A DNA stretch of 64,000 bases from CBDCYN01 sp965224205 (GCA_965224205.1 CBDCYN010000036.1:1-64000); one strand, 5' to 3'; shown: positions 34,461 to 44,190, counted from the stretch's first letter. Notes: a model not told the origin generated them from the sequence alone. A program made the numbers and translations.

Positions 34461-36803
34461 GTGAGACCTCTTCGCGGGCTGTGCCTGGTTTGGGTCACGG
34501 CTATCTTGATCTTCGGGGCAACCGTTGCGGGCCAGGGGTTTGATCTATCAGGCCGACCCGTGGCCGAGGTGACAATCCATGGGCTGATTGAGGTCGACCG
34601 GCAGCTGGTGCTCAACCAGATCCGCGTCAAACCCGGCAGCGCTTACGACCCGCAGGCTGTGCGCGAAGATATTGTCAGGATCACCCACATCGGTCGGTTC
34701 GCCAGCGTCGAGGTGAGGGTCGACCCCCGGCCAGATGGTTCCCTGCATGTACGGTACGTCGTGATCGAGCAGCCGCTGCTGCGTGACGTCCAGGTCGTGG
34801 GCAACAAGGCGATCACGGACCAGAAGCTGCTGGCGGCGGTGCTGCTGCGTCGCGGCGACCCGATCGATCTTTTCCTGATCGATCGCGGGACGAAAGAGAT
34901 CCAGCGGATGTTCGAGGAGCAGGGTTATTTTGAGTCCGAGGTGAGCTTTGATCAGAAACTGCTCGACGATTCGAGGATCTTGATCTACCGCGTACGTGAA
35001 GGGCCCAAGATCCGCCTGCGGCAGATCCGCTTCGAGGGCAACGAGGTCTACTCCGCCAAGCAGCTCAAGAGCAAGATCCAGTCCAAGCCGTGGATGCTGC
35101 TGTTCAACCAGAAGGGCATGAACCGCGACCAGCTCACCGACGACGCGGGGCGGGTCCGCACCTTCTACCAAGACCGCGGCTACCTCGACGCGCGCGTGGG
35201 CCGGCGGATCGATCTATCCCCCGATCAGAAAGACGCCACCGTGGTATTCCAGATCGACGAGGGCCAGCTGTACACCGTCGACAAAGTCCGCGTCGAGGGC
35301 AATGAGGTGTTCGCGACCCAGCAGATCATCGAGACCCTGGCGCTGCGCGTCGGGGACGTGTTCACGGCCGACAAGCTGCGGCGAAGCAACAGCGCCCTGA
35401 TCGATCTCTACGGCAAGCTCGGGTACCTCAACACTCAGGTACAGATCGACCGGCTGTTCGACGAAAACGAGCCGAAGGTCGAGGTGGTGATCCGCCTCCA
35501 GGAGGGCCGGCCGTACTGGGTGGGCTTGGTGACCGTCCGGGGCAACGAGGTTACGCAGGAGAAGGTGATCTACCGGCAGCTGCGCGGGCTCGACCCGGGG
35601 CGGCGGTTCGACCGGGTGGCGATCGAGCGGTCACAGCGACACCTCAACGAGTCGAGCCTGTTCGATGAGGCCAAGATCACGATCCTGGGCAAAGAAGAAG
35701 ACGCCTACCGCGACGTGCTGGTGGAGGTCAAAGAGGCCAACACCGGGCGACTAAGCTTCGGGGCGGGGATCAGCTCCGATTCGGGGCTGATCGGGGCGAT
35801 CGATGTATCGCAGCGGAACTTCGACATCGCCAACGGGCCCGAGAGCTTCAAGGAGCTGATCACCGGTCAGGCGTTCCGCGGCGCGGGGCAGTTCATGTCG
35901 ATCGGCCTCCAGCCCGGCAACGAGACCAGCCGGTACTCGCTGAACTTCCGAGAGCCCTACCTGCTGGAAACCCCGTTCTTCCTGGATACGAATTTCCTGT
36001 TCTTCCAGCGGGAGCGCGAGGACTGGGACGAAGAACGGCTGGGCGGGACCATCGGCCTGGGCAAACGGTTTGGGGACGTCTGGTCGGCATCGGTACGGGT
36101 GCGTGGCGAGCAGATCGAGATCTCCGACATCGACTTCGACGCCCCTCGCGACGTGTTCGCGGTCGAGGGCGAGTCCGTGATCACGTCCGTGGGGTTATCG
36201 ATCTCACGCAACACGACCGATAGCCGGCTGTTCCCCACCCGCGGCAGCCGCACCACGATATCGATCTCCCGGGCCGGGGCGCTGGGCGGGGACTACGACT
36301 TTACGAAGCTCGATGCCGACTTCCGCCACTACTGGACGCTCGACGAGGACTTCTTCGGGCGCCGCACCGTCTTGACCCTGCGGACCGAGATCGGGTACAT
36401 CTTCGAACAAAACGATGCGCCGATCTTCGAGCGTTTCTACGCCGGGGGCCACCGCAGCTTCCGTGGGTTCCGGTTCCGCGGGGCCGGGCCCAGAGGGGTC
36501 CGCAATGACTTGGGTCAGCTCGGCGACGACCCGGTGGGGGGCAACTGGCGGTTTTTGGCTAGCCTCGAATACAACTTCCCGATCTATCAAGAGATCCTCC
36601 GCGGGGTGATCTTCACCGACACCGGCACGGTCGATAGGATCGTGAGCGTCGATGACTACCGCGTCTCGGTCGGTGCGGGGATCCGTTTAAAGATCCCGTT
36701 CCTGGGCCAGGCCCCGTTCGCCCTGGACTTCGCGGTGCCCGTGGTCCGCGAAGCCGGTGACGAGGAACAGGTCTTCAGCTTCGACCTGGCGCTACCGTTT
36801 TAA
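34461..36803 (+). CDS. bamA: Outer-membrane protein assembly factor BamA
   Basis: 780 residues from GTG 34461. A signal peptide (MRPLRGLCLVWVTAILIFGATVAG) is followed by about five POTRA domains (30-415) and a C-terminal surface-antigen beta barrel (420-780). POTRA signatures include VAEVTIHGLIEVDRQLVL, LLRDVQVVGNKAITDQKL, IRLRQIRFEGNEVYSAKQL, YTVDKVRVEGNEVFATQQI and YWVGLVTVRGNEVTQEKV. The barrel has the lid motif SFRGFRF and ends in a strand with terminal Phe (FDLALPF), the outer-membrane targeting signature. BamA inserts beta barrels into the outer membrane. No other bam genes adjoin it; the TolC-family gene converges from the other side. Confidence 0.93.
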   Translation: MRPLRGLCLVWVTAILIFGATVAGQGFDLSGRPVAEVTIHGLIEVDRQLVLNQIRVKPGSAYDPQAVREDIVRITHIGRFASVEVRVDPRPDGSLHVRYVVIEQPLLRDVQVVGNKAITDQKLLAAVLLRRGDPIDLFLIDRGTKEIQRMFEEQGYFESEVSFDQKLLDDSRILIYRVREGPKIRLRQIRFEGNEVYSAKQLKSKIQSKPWMLLFNQKGMNRDQLTDDAGRVRTFYQDRGYLDARVGRRIDLSPDQKDATVVFQIDEGQLYTVDKVRVEGNEVFATQQIIETLALRVGDVFTADKLRRSNSALIDLYGKLGYLNTQVQIDRLFDENEPKVEVVIRLQEGRPYWVGLVTVRGNEVTQEKVIYRQLRGLDPGRRFDRVAIERSQRHLNESSLFDEAKITILGKEEDAYRDVLVEVKEANTGRLSFGAGISSDSGLIGAIDVSQRNFDIANGPESFKELITGQAFRGAGQFMSIGLQPGNETSRYSLNFREPYLLETPFFLDTNFLFFQREREDWDEERLGGTIGLGKRFGDVWSASVRVRGEQIEISDIDFDAPRDVFAVEGESVITSVGLSISRNTTDSRLFPTRGSRTTISISRAGALGGDYDFTKLDADFRHYWTLDEDFFGRRTVLTLRTEIGYIFEQNDAPIFERFYAGGHRSFRGFRFRGAGPRGVRNDLGQLGDDPVGGNWRFLASLEYNFPIYQEILRGVIFTDTGTVDRIVSVDDYRVSVGAGIRLKIPFLGQAPFALDFAVPVVREAGDEEQVFSFDLALPF

Positions 36804-36839
36804 AGCGTTTTCTTAATTCGTGTAGAGCCTCTGCGGGAT

Positions 36840-38252
36840 CTATGGCTCGCCGCTCAATGGGCCCGCCGTAAACCCTTCCAGCCGCGCCGCGGACACCTGA
36901 TAAGTCTCGAGCTTATCAATCTCCTGCCGCTGTACCTCGACCAAGGTACGCTCGGCATCGAGTACGTCGAGGTAGTCCGTGGTCCCGTTTGTAAACGCAT
37001 CTTGGGCCGCGAGGAACGCGGACCGGGCGGCGGGTAGCGTCTCTTCACGCAACACTTGCAGGGCAAAAGCCGACGACGCCAAGTCCGCGTAAACCGCGGT
37101 GAGTTCCTCAATCAGCTTCGACTCTTCGGCCCGTTGCAACGCCCGGACCTGCGCTAGGCGGTACCGGGCTTCGAGCACGCCGCCCTGATTACGATCCGCC
37201 AGCGGCAGCGGCGCCGACAGCTCGACCACCGCGGCGAGGTCGTCGGCATCGGGGAAGTACCGCACCCCCGCTGCGGCGGTGACGTTGGGGACCCCACGGG
37301 CTTGGGCCAGATCGATCGCCCGCTGTCGCCGCAGCGTCTCGTCCGACCAGCGCGCAACCCGGGGGTGGTTCACCGCCAACGCCGAGAGTTGCTCATGTTC
37401 GGGCAAGATCACCTCCTCACCGAGATCGCCGATCGCTTGGTTGAACACCGCTTGCTGCCCGCCCCACATCGACGCCAACGCCTGTCGATCCGCCGTAAGC
37501 TCATGCCGAGCACGGTCCAGGGCGATACGCTCCAGTGACAGCCGCACCGCCGCCTTGTCCCGTTGCGCAACGGGGACCGTCCCGGCGTCGACGCGCTGGG
37601 TGGCGATGGCATGGATCTGTTCCGCTAGTAAAACGGTATGTTCCGCCAGTTCCACGCGCGCCTGGGCCGCGACAACCGCCACGTGCCGCGTCGCGGTCTG
37701 CGTGATGACGTCGAGGCGTTTGGTTTCGTAGTCCCACGCCGCGAGTCGTTGGTCGGCGCGTGCCAGATATAGGCGTTTGTCCCGTTTGTTGGCCAGTTCA
37801 ATCACCTGGCTAAGACGGATCGTGGTCCTTCTAAAAGTATCACCGGTAGTAGAAGGCCCGCCCAGGTTCTCGGCGCCGATGCTTAGTTGCGGATTGGGCC
37901 AAAGCCCCGCTTGCACCGTCCGTGCCTCGGCCCCGCGCACGGCCCATCCAAAACCCGCCAACTGCGGGTTGTGCCGTAACGTCAGGACGACCGCGTCACG
38001 AAGGGTTAAGGGGCCCTGCACCGGGTCTGGCGTGGGCTGTACTTCTTCTTCATCGTAACGTGACTCGTCGTTCGACCGCGGCGGGTGCCACGATGGCGTT
38101 GACATGGCCAGAGCACGAGGGGCGATCCAGGGCTCTTGCGGCCACGGCTGCCCGCACGAGGTCAGCAGCAGCACGGCCAACGTCAAACCGCTCACCCTCA
38201 TCGATAGAGCCGCTCGTCGTGGATATATCACAAGTTGGGGCATTACGGTCAT
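36840..38252 (-). CDS. TolC-family outer-membrane efflux channel
   Basis: 470 residues of the outer membrane efflux protein family (TolC/CusC/CzcC type). Helical segments typical of the family occur twice, for example LTLRDAVVLTLRHNPQLAGFGW (about 82-103), ARADQRLAAWDYETKRLDV and the later YLDVLDAERTLVEVQRQEIDKLETYQVSAARLEG. A lipobox (LLLTSCGQ, Cys33) in the N-terminus suggests a lipid-anchored protein like CusC. The start at 38252 overlaps the stop of the upstream lipoprotein gene (ATGA), so translation is coupled. It is the last gene of the efflux operon and should form its exit duct. Confidence 0.85.
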   Translation of the reverse strand: MTVMPQLVIYPRRAALSMRVSGLTLAVLLLTSCGQPWPQEPWIAPRALAMSTPSWHPPRSNDESRYDEEEVQPTPDPVQGPLTLRDAVVLTLRHNPQLAGFGWAVRGAEARTVQAGLWPNPQLSIGAENLGGPSTTGDTFRRTTIRLSQVIELANKRDKRLYLARADQRLAAWDYETKRLDVITQTATRHVAVVAAQARVELAEHTVLLAEQIHAIATQRVDAGTVPVAQRDKAAVRLSLERIALDRARHELTADRQALASMWGGQQAVFNQAIGDLGEEVILPEHEQLSALAVNHPRVARWSDETLRRQRAIDLAQARGVPNVTAAAGVRYFPDADDLAAVVELSAPLPLADRNQGGVLEARYRLAQVRALQRAEESKLIEELTAVYADLASSAFALQVLREETLPAARSAFLAAQDAFTNGTTDYLDVLDAERTLVEVQRQEIDKLETYQVSAARLEGFTAGPLSGEP

Positions 38253-38821
38253 GGGGTAGATTCAACGAAGATCCGATCGGCGTTGATGACCAGGGTGTCC
38301 GGATCCGGCCGCGGACCGATCTTGCCCTTGACGATCATCACCGTCAGCGGCTTGACCTCCGAGACACGCGGCAGGTCGATCGCCAGCGGGTGGTTTTCCG
38401 TGTCGACGATTTGTATCGTCGCCAGGTGCGGCTTGAGCTGTTCGGGGGATTCGCAGCAATAGTCCCACGGTGTATCACAGCTATCGCCCGGGAGCATGCA
38501 CTGGTTGGACACGCCCGCGTCGACCACGGCGACCACGGCTCGATGATCCACGATCGGCTTCTTCCGCCCACCCACGACCACGTGGACCACAACCTCGTCG
38601 CCTTCGGTTGCGGTCTGCTTCAGGTCAGCAATCGGTGTGACGCCGGTCGGCGGTTCGGTCAGCCATATCCCGGTCGGTATCGCCGCGGAGGTATTCTTGG
38701 ACGGGTGTTGCTCTATATCCGGCGGTGAGGACGCCCCCTGGTCACAACCGGCCATAGCCAGACCGAGTAATAGAACGGTAATGACAGCCAGGAACAGACC
38801 ACGGTAAATATTGATCGCCAT
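38249..38821 (-). CDS. Cys-rich lipoprotein of the efflux operon
   Basis: 190 residues from ATG 38821 (AAAGGAG about 9 bases upstream). The N-terminus MAINIYRGLF...LLLGLAMAGC is a lipoprotein signal with lipobox LAMAGC. The mature domain has four Cys in a cluster (NQCMLPGDSCDTPWDYCC, about 107-124) that could hold a metal or disulphides. The C-terminal half resembles a beta-barrel module (LKPHLATIQIVD...VKPLTVMIVKGKIG). The family is not recognised. It lies between the permease genes and the TolC gene, overlapping the latter by 4 bases, so it should act in the periplasm with the pump, perhaps as substrate carrier or sensor. Confidence 0.7.
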   Translation of the reverse strand: MAINIYRGLFLAVITVLLLGLAMAGCDQGASSPPDIEQHPSKNTSAAIPTGIWLTEPPTGVTPIADLKQTATEGDEVVVHVVVGGRKKPIVDHRAVVAVVDAGVSNQCMLPGDSCDTPWDYCCESPEQLKPHLATIQIVDTENHPLAIDLPRVSEVKPLTVMIVKGKIGPRPDPDTLVINADRIFVESTP

Positions 38822-38880
38822 ATCGGGCTCCTTTCTATGTACCTTTGGTATTCGATTCATCACGTGTCTCAAATCCAGGG

Positions 38881-40047
38881 TTACGTCGCCTTGAGCGCTT
38901 CGGTGACCGGCATACGCAGGCACCGTAGAGTCGGTAGCAGTGAACCCACCAGCCCCAACACGAGCCCGGTGAGCAGCCCCATCGTGATCGTGGGCCCGTC
39001 GAGGATCAACCCGAACGCCCCCATCGAGAACCGCACCGCCAGCCCGTCGAGCAACCACAAACACAACGCCGAACCCGCCAGCGCCCCCGCAGCGGCTGTC
39101 AGCACCGACTCCTGCATGAAACTAATCACCACCGCCCGGCGCGGGTACCCCAGCGATCGCAGCATCCCGATCTCTCGCACACGCGTCGCGAACGCCGCGT
39201 ACATCGTGTTCAGCCCCCCGAACACCCCGCCCAATGCGATCAGCATCGCCGTGACCCAAACCATCATGCGTACCGGCCCATAGAAATCGGTGAGCTTGGC
39301 ATAGTATTCGGTCTCGCGCATCGCGATCAGCTCCAGGTCCAGACGCGTGGCGGCAAACGTTTCAGCATCGGCGAATCCCCCCTCACCCATAGTGACCACC
39401 ACGCACGACAGCGTATCGCGACGGGTAAGGATCTGGAGGTTCGCCAGAGGGCTCCATATCTCAGCATTCATCACGGTGTTGGGGGCTTCAAACCGGCCGA
39501 CGATCCTCCACCGCTGACCATCGACCCAGAGGTCGCGCCCCACCGCCAGTTGCTCGTCGGGTAAGCCCAGCCGCGTCGCCGCCAGTTCTCCGACGATGAC
39601 TTCGTTTTCACCCGGATTGAACACACGGCCCTGGACCATCTGCACCTGGGGGTGAACCAGGAACGCCGCTTCAGTCACCCCGCGGATCACCACCTGCTTC
39701 GTGGGCTTCTCGTTCGCCGAGGTCGCCACGCCCAGGGCCATATGCACCTGTGGGGACACAAACGGCACACCCAGCCGGGTCTTGATCCCTCGTATACTCG
39801 CCGCGGCCTGCCCGGGGACGGACGCCTTGATCTCGCTGCGCTCGATGCTCTCTTCGCTGCCAGCCCCCAGCAAGATGACATTGCCCGGCGACCCACTGGT
39901 CGCGAGGCTGCGCTCCATGCCCCGGATAAACGCCGCCGCGGCGATCACGAGCATCACCACCAGGGTGCTGCCCGCCACGCTCATCGCCAGGCGCACCGGC
40001 GAACGCCCGAGGTTACGGACCGCGTAATCAAATGGGAGCAATCGCAT
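38881..40047 (-). CDS. ABC transporter permease (FtsX/MacB type), second
   Basis: 388 residues with the MacB-like topology: one helix at the N-terminus (LAMSVAGSTLVVMLVIAAAAF), a large periplasmic domain (about 45-265), and three C-terminal helices (VTAMLIALGGVFGGL, AAGALAGSALCLWLL, TMGLLTGLVLGLVGSLLP) in the FtsX domain. RVREIGMLRSLGYPRRAVVISFMQES is the typical cytoplasmic loop contacting the ATPase. It starts 14 bases after the first permease and ends 59 bases before the lipoprotein gene. With its partner it would form a heterodimeric mechanotransmission-type transporter rather than a channel. Confidence 0.85.
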   Translation of the reverse strand: MRLLPFDYAVRNLGRSPVRLAMSVAGSTLVVMLVIAAAAFIRGMERSLATSGSPGNVILLGAGSEESIERSEIKASVPGQAAASIRGIKTRLGVPFVSPQVHMALGVATSANEKPTKQVVIRGVTEAAFLVHPQVQMVQGRVFNPGENEVIVGELAATRLGLPDEQLAVGRDLWVDGQRWRIVGRFEAPNTVMNAEIWSPLANLQILTRRDTLSCVVVTMGEGGFADAETFAATRLDLELIAMRETEYYAKLTDFYGPVRMMVWVTAMLIALGGVFGGLNTMYAAFATRVREIGMLRSLGYPRRAVVISFMQESVLTAAAGALAGSALCLWLLDGLAVRFSMGAFGLILDGPTITMGLLTGLVLGLVGSLLPTLRCLRMPVTEALKAT

Positions 40048-40061
40048 CTCGGATCAATCTC

Positions 40062-41213
40062 CTATACAGCCCGGAAACAATGCGCGATCGGCCGCCGAGA
40101 TGCCTGCCACGCCGGCACCAACCCCGCCACCACACCCAGCGTCGCCGCGATCGCCAGGCCAATGCCCAATAACCCCGGGTCAGCCTCGATCGGGATGCTC
40201 AGCCCATCGACCGATAGGCTCACCCGTGTCCAACGGATCACCGCCAGCGCTGCCAGCGTCCCCGCAACGCCGCCGAGCATGGCCATCACCACGCCCTCAC
40301 CGACGATCAATCTGCCGATCAGTCCGCCGCGATATCCGAGCGTCTGGAGGATCGCGTGCTCCTTGACTCGGTCCTGCACGCCCATCACGATGGCGTTGCC
40401 CACTAGCGCCAATACCGCTACCAGGCACCCCCAGCCCATGTATTGGGTGAACCCGATCAGCTCGATCATATCGGCGGCGACCTGGGCGACGAACGCCTTC
40501 TCCGATCGTGTCGTCGTGGGGTGCTCGGCGGCGTGAAACACTTCGTCGATCGCAGCCGCGACCGACTCGAGCTGATCGGGATCGTCGACCTTGACGTTGA
40601 ACTGGGTCACGGTGCCCAGCTGTCGGTCGACCGTCTGCTGGAGAAAGTCCAGGTGGACATAAGCGACGTTCTGATCCTGCGCCTCGTCGGAGCGGATCAC
40701 CCCGGCGACGTAGCTGGTCACACCCGCGGCATCGAAGCGGTCGCCGACCTTTAAGCCACGACGCTCCGCCAAGGTTTCGCCCAGTAGCGCCGCGTCGCTG
40801 CGACGGGACCAATCGGACACCGAACCGTCGATGATGTCGAAGCTGGCGGCGTATTGGTTGGCGAAATCGTCACGCGGCACGCCACGGAACGTCACCACGT
40901 CCAGGCTCGCGCGGCAGTTGTTGACCACGATTTTCATCGGTACCACCGAGCGGACGCCATCGATCCGTTTAATCTGGTCCACGTAATACTGAGGCAGGCG
41001 GCTGGTGAACGGGCAGAACCGGTCCTCGCGGTAGACCACCAGCGTGGTGTCGGCGGCGGATTCGTGCGTAGCGGTGCGCACACCCCGCTGCATCGCCTCG
41101 ACCGCGACGAACAAGAACATCGCCGTCGCCACACCACCCATCGTCAGCAGGCTCCGTGCGCGGTGACGGACCACCTGCTTGAACACCAACGGGATAAATC
41201 TAGGTGCGATCAT
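40062..41213 (-). CDS. ABC transporter permease (FtsX/MacB type), first
   Basis: 383 residues with the same topology as the following permease: an N-terminal helix (SLLTMGGVATAMFLFVAVEA), a periplasmic domain and three C-terminal helices in an FtsX domain (VAVLALVGNAIVMGV, MLGGVAGTLAALAVI, LGIGLAIAATLGVVAGLVP). RVKEHAILQTLGYRGGLIGRLI is the ATPase-contact loop. The periplasmic part has two Cys (FCPFTSR and VVNNCRASL) and a C-terminal CFRAV end. It overlaps the ATPase stop by 4 bases, indicating translational coupling. Confidence 0.85.
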   Translation of the reverse strand: MIAPRFIPLVFKQVVRHRARSLLTMGGVATAMFLFVAVEAMQRGVRTATHESAADTTLVVYREDRFCPFTSRLPQYYVDQIKRIDGVRSVVPMKIVVNNCRASLDVVTFRGVPRDDFANQYAASFDIIDGSVSDWSRRSDAALLGETLAERRGLKVGDRFDAAGVTSYVAGVIRSDEAQDQNVAYVHLDFLQQTVDRQLGTVTQFNVKVDDPDQLESVAAAIDEVFHAAEHPTTTRSEKAFVAQVAADMIELIGFTQYMGWGCLVAVLALVGNAIVMGVQDRVKEHAILQTLGYRGGLIGRLIVGEGVVMAMLGGVAGTLAALAVIRWTRVSLSVDGLSIPIEADPGLLGIGLAIAATLGVVAGLVPAWQASRRPIAHCFRAV

Positions 41214-41932
41214 ACCGCTACCTCCTGTGTGAGTTTCACGGTGGGTTGGTCGTGGTGGGGTGATTCAACCAGCCGGCCCTTGTCCAAGTGAAGGGTCTTG
41301 TGTGTGTACGCCGCGGTGGCTGGGTCGTGGGTGACCATGATCAGGGTTTTATTCAACTCGTGGTTGAGTCGTTGAAGCAGCTGCATGATCGCGTGGGCTG
41401 AAGACTTGTCGAGATCACCGGTCGGCTCGTCGGCGACGATGATCTTGGGGTCGCTGACGATCGCCCGGGCGATGGCGACGCGCTGCTCCTGCCCGCCGGA
41501 TAGCTGGCGAGGATAGTGGTCGTGGCGATCGGCGATCCCGACCAGCTCTAGGGCTGTCGCAACCCGCTCGTGCCGCTGCTTGCGCGTCATCGGATGCAAC
41601 AGCAGCGGCAGCTCAACGTTCTCATAGGCCGTCAGGACCGGCACGAGGTTGTAGAGCTGGAACACGTATCCGATGTAACGCGACCGCCACTGGGCGAGTT
41701 TGCTGCGCGACAGGTGCGAGATGTCCTGCCCGTCGATCACCAGTGACCCGGAGGTGGGCTGATCGATCCCGGCGATGAGGTTGAGCAGCGTCGTCTTGCC
41801 GCTGCCGCTGGGGCCCATCAGCGCTAGGAACATCCCCTCGGGTACTTCCAGGCTCAGGTCGTCGAGCGGGCGGATGACGTTATCGCCCTTGGTGTATTCC
41901 TTGGTTAGGTTTTGACAGGTGATCAGGGGCAT
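41210..41932 (-). CDS. ABC transporter ATP-binding protein (MacB/LolD type)
   Basis: 240 residues, a complete ABC ATPase. Walker A GPSGSGKTTLLN, Q-loop GYVFQLYNLVPVL, signature LSGGQEQRVAIARAI, Walker B IIVADEPTGDLD and H-loop MVTHDP are all present. The ATG at 41932 (MPLITCQNLTKEY) begins the usual first strand; 16 upstream in-frame codons lack a ribosome site and family similarity. The protein powers the two FtsX-type permeases, whose first member overlaps its stop. It groups with MacB/LolD-like ATPases serving trans-envelope or lipoprotein-release systems. Confidence 0.92.
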   Translation of the reverse strand: MPLITCQNLTKEYTKGDNVIRPLDDLSLEVPEGMFLALMGPSGSGKTTLLNLIAGIDQPTSGSLVIDGQDISHLSRSKLAQWRSRYIGYVFQLYNLVPVLTAYENVELPLLLHPMTRKQRHERVATALELVGIADRHDHYPRQLSGGQEQRVAIARAIVSDPKIIVADEPTGDLDKSSAHAIMQLLQRLNHELNKTLIMVTHDPATAAYTHKTLHLDKGRLVESPHHDQPTVKLTQEVAV

Positions 41933-42107
41933 ATCGCGGGTTCTTTCAATATTTGTGCTTGTTGTTTTGTATATCGTCATGTCAAAATTTCTCGTGACGC
42001 CGTCTTAGCGAGCCGCGACCGTGAGGGAGCGGGTTTCAACACCAATAAGCCTCTGGCCCGCTCCTCGCTTTGTCTGCCATACCCGAAATGGAAGCATCAG
42101 CCGAACA

Positions 42108-43634
42108 CTAATCATCTGGTTCAAGTTCACTTTCGATTTCGATGCGCTGGCCGTCATAAAGCTCTGCATCGGGTTCGGCGACCAGCACATCACCGGGGGC
42201 CAGACCGTCGATGACCGCCACCCACCCATCGCCGCGCTGCTGGCCGAGTCGCACCGGTCTGCGGCTTAGCTGCGAACCGTCCGGTGTGACGAGCCAGACA
42301 TGGGCACTGTCCCCGTCGCCGCGTACCACCAGCCGTGGGGCGTAGACCGTGAACGATGACGACGATGAGGCTGCATCATCGCGATCAGTTGATGAGGCTA
42401 AAAATTTTACCCGCGCGAGCATGTCCGGCTTGAGCAGCGGGGAGGGGGCGTCGATCGCGACCTTGACCTCCACGGTGTTCTTGCTGATGTCAGCCTGATG
42501 GACGAACCGGGTCACCCGCCCGGCGAACGCTTGATCCGCCAAAACATCAATGGTGACACGCGCCTCTTGCCCGATGCTAACCTTCGCGGCATCGGCCAGG
42601 GGGACGTCGACGCGCACCTGAAGACGGGCTGGGTCGTACACGTGCACGATGTGGGCCGAGTCGGGAGAGTCCATGTTGAACATCACCTTCGCCCCCGGCG
42701 CGACGAGGCGCCGCATCACGGTACCGGAAACGGGGCTGACGACCTTCATCCTCGATAGCCGCAGCTGGGCTTCGTCTAGCGCGGCTTGGGCTTCATCCAC
42801 CGAGGCTCGGGCTTCATCTAAGGTCTTCTTGAGGCTCACCCGCAGCCTCAGGTCGACCTGGGCGGCCTTGAGTTCGGCGGCGTATTGATCGGCCTTGGCT
42901 TCGATGACGGGCCGTTGCTTGCGCGTGGCTTCGAGCTGCGCACGCTGAGCGTCGAGCTGGAACTGGGCTTGCTCAACTTGAAGCGGGGACACGGCGGTGG
43001 GCCCTAATTGGCTGACCCGGTCGTAAGCGGCTTGGGCTTCGCGGAGCTTGGCTTCGTGTTGAGCGATGGCCGCGTCGAGCTGGACAAGCTTGGCGCGTGA
43101 CTCGGCCAAGAGCGACCGGTTGACCGCCACCGCGCGTTCCAGGGTGACGGGGTTGTCCCAATCGGTCTGTGCGGCGGTAAGCAGGGCTTGGCGTCGGCTC
43201 AGTTCGGCTTGGGCCCTTGCGACTGCCAGGCGTGCCTCGTCATTGACCATTTCGGCAACGATCTGGCCGGCTTGGATCGTCTGACCCTCGAGGGCCGAGA
43301 CCTTGTCAACCACGCCGTGGGTTAACGCGGTGACGAAAACAGGATACGGGTCTGGCTCGATCCATCCCGGGGCTTGGACGCTGACCGTCGCCGAGATGGG
43401 CGCTGTTGCGGGGTCTTGTTGGCCACGTTCTTTGGCCACCACACGCACCACGCGGACCGGCGTGGCCGGCCACAACGCGTCACGAGCCGCGTAGCCTAGC
43501 AGGCTGCCGGTCAGACACAGGATCGCCAATGGAATCAGGACACGGGTAAGCCACCGTCGCTTCGGGGGTGGTATATGCAGTGGCATCGATTCACCGCTGG
43601 TCGCGGCGGGCGACAAGGCGCGGATATCCACCAT
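42108..43634 (-). CDS. HlyD/MacA-type periplasmic adaptor of the efflux operon
   Basis: 508 residues from ATG 43634 (GAGG about 7 bases upstream). One N-terminal membrane helix (LIPLAILCLTGSLLGYAA) is followed by the split lipoyl/biotinyl-like domain (GWIEPDPYPVFVTALTHGVVDKVSALEGQTIQAGQIV) and a long coiled coil (about 155-325, Ala/Glu/Gln-rich). The second lipoyl half (MKVVSPVSGTVMRRLVAPGAKV) and beta-barrel domains follow (LQVRVDVPLADAAKV...). It should bridge the inner-membrane ABC transporter and the TolC channel. The C-terminal RPVRLGQQRGDGWVAVIDGL matches RND-type adaptors. It is the second gene of the seven-gene minus-strand unit. Confidence 0.88.
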   Translation of the reverse strand: MVDIRALSPAATSGESMPLHIPPPKRRWLTRVLIPLAILCLTGSLLGYAARDALWPATPVRVVRVVAKERGQQDPATAPISATVSVQAPGWIEPDPYPVFVTALTHGVVDKVSALEGQTIQAGQIVAEMVNDEARLAVARAQAELSRRQALLTAAQTDWDNPVTLERAVAVNRSLLAESRAKLVQLDAAIAQHEAKLREAQAAYDRVSQLGPTAVSPLQVEQAQFQLDAQRAQLEATRKQRPVIEAKADQYAAELKAAQVDLRLRVSLKKTLDEARASVDEAQAALDEAQLRLSRMKVVSPVSGTVMRRLVAPGAKVMFNMDSPDSAHIVHVYDPARLQVRVDVPLADAAKVSIGQEARVTIDVLADQAFAGRVTRFVHQADISKNTVEVKVAIDAPSPLLKPDMLARVKFLASSTDRDDAASSSSSFTVYAPRLVVRGDGDSAHVWLVTPDGSQLSRRPVRLGQQRGDGWVAVIDGLAPGDVLVAEPDAELYDGQRIEIESELEPDD

Positions 43635-43767
43635 GGGGACCTCAATTTTTAGAATATCAATAGACCTACGTCGATACGGGCGCCGCAGAGCGCGGCCAAG
43701 CCAAATCGACAACGATCGGATTGTGCGTCACGGCTTATGAACAACAGCGAGGCACAAAAGTGTAGTT

Positions 43768-44190
43768 TTACCCGATTGGAGGTCTTATCAACGGGTCACG
43801 CCAGGTGGGGCTAACCGACAACTGGTCTGCCGGCGATGTGGTATCTATAACTTGCTCAATCAACAAAGGCCGGGACTCATCGATCAGGCCGAGGGTTACC
43901 CCGCCGCCGATCATGACGCAGCAGGAACAATCGTCTGACGTTCCACACGGGTTGGGATCCGTATGGGGCAAGGCGGGCTTGCTGGTGGTTTGCACCTGGT
44001 GATCTGAGGTGAGCTGGGCATCACCGCAGCATCCAAGATCGCGGGCAGGTGATGTCATAGGGCACGCGTCCCCACATCCATGTGCCGCAGCATGGCGGTT
44101 AGGACTCGTCCACGCAGCGACGAAAAGCGACGCAACCATTAACAAAATGGTCAGTGCCCATGCTCGGGATTTATCTGTGGTGCGCAACAT
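43768..44190 (-). CDS. Small Cys/His-rich secreted protein heading the efflux operon
   Basis: 140 residues with an N-terminal hydrophobic signal (WALTILLMVASLFVAAWTS). The mature part has eight Cys in three clusters: HGCGDACP, LGCCGD and PNPCGTSDDCSCC, mixed with His. This pattern suggests binding of a soft metal such as copper, zinc or silver. No family is recognised. It lies 133 bases upstream of the adaptor gene on the same strand and is probably the first gene of the unit; a periplasmic metal-binding or sensing role is inferred from composition and context only. Confidence 0.6.
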   Translation of the reverse strand: MLRTTDKSRAWALTILLMVASLFVAAWTSPNRHAAAHGCGDACPMTSPARDLGCCGDAQLTSDHQVQTTSKPALPHTDPNPCGTSDDCSCCVMIGGGVTLGLIDESRPLLIEQVIDTTSPADQLSVSPTWRDPLIRPPIG

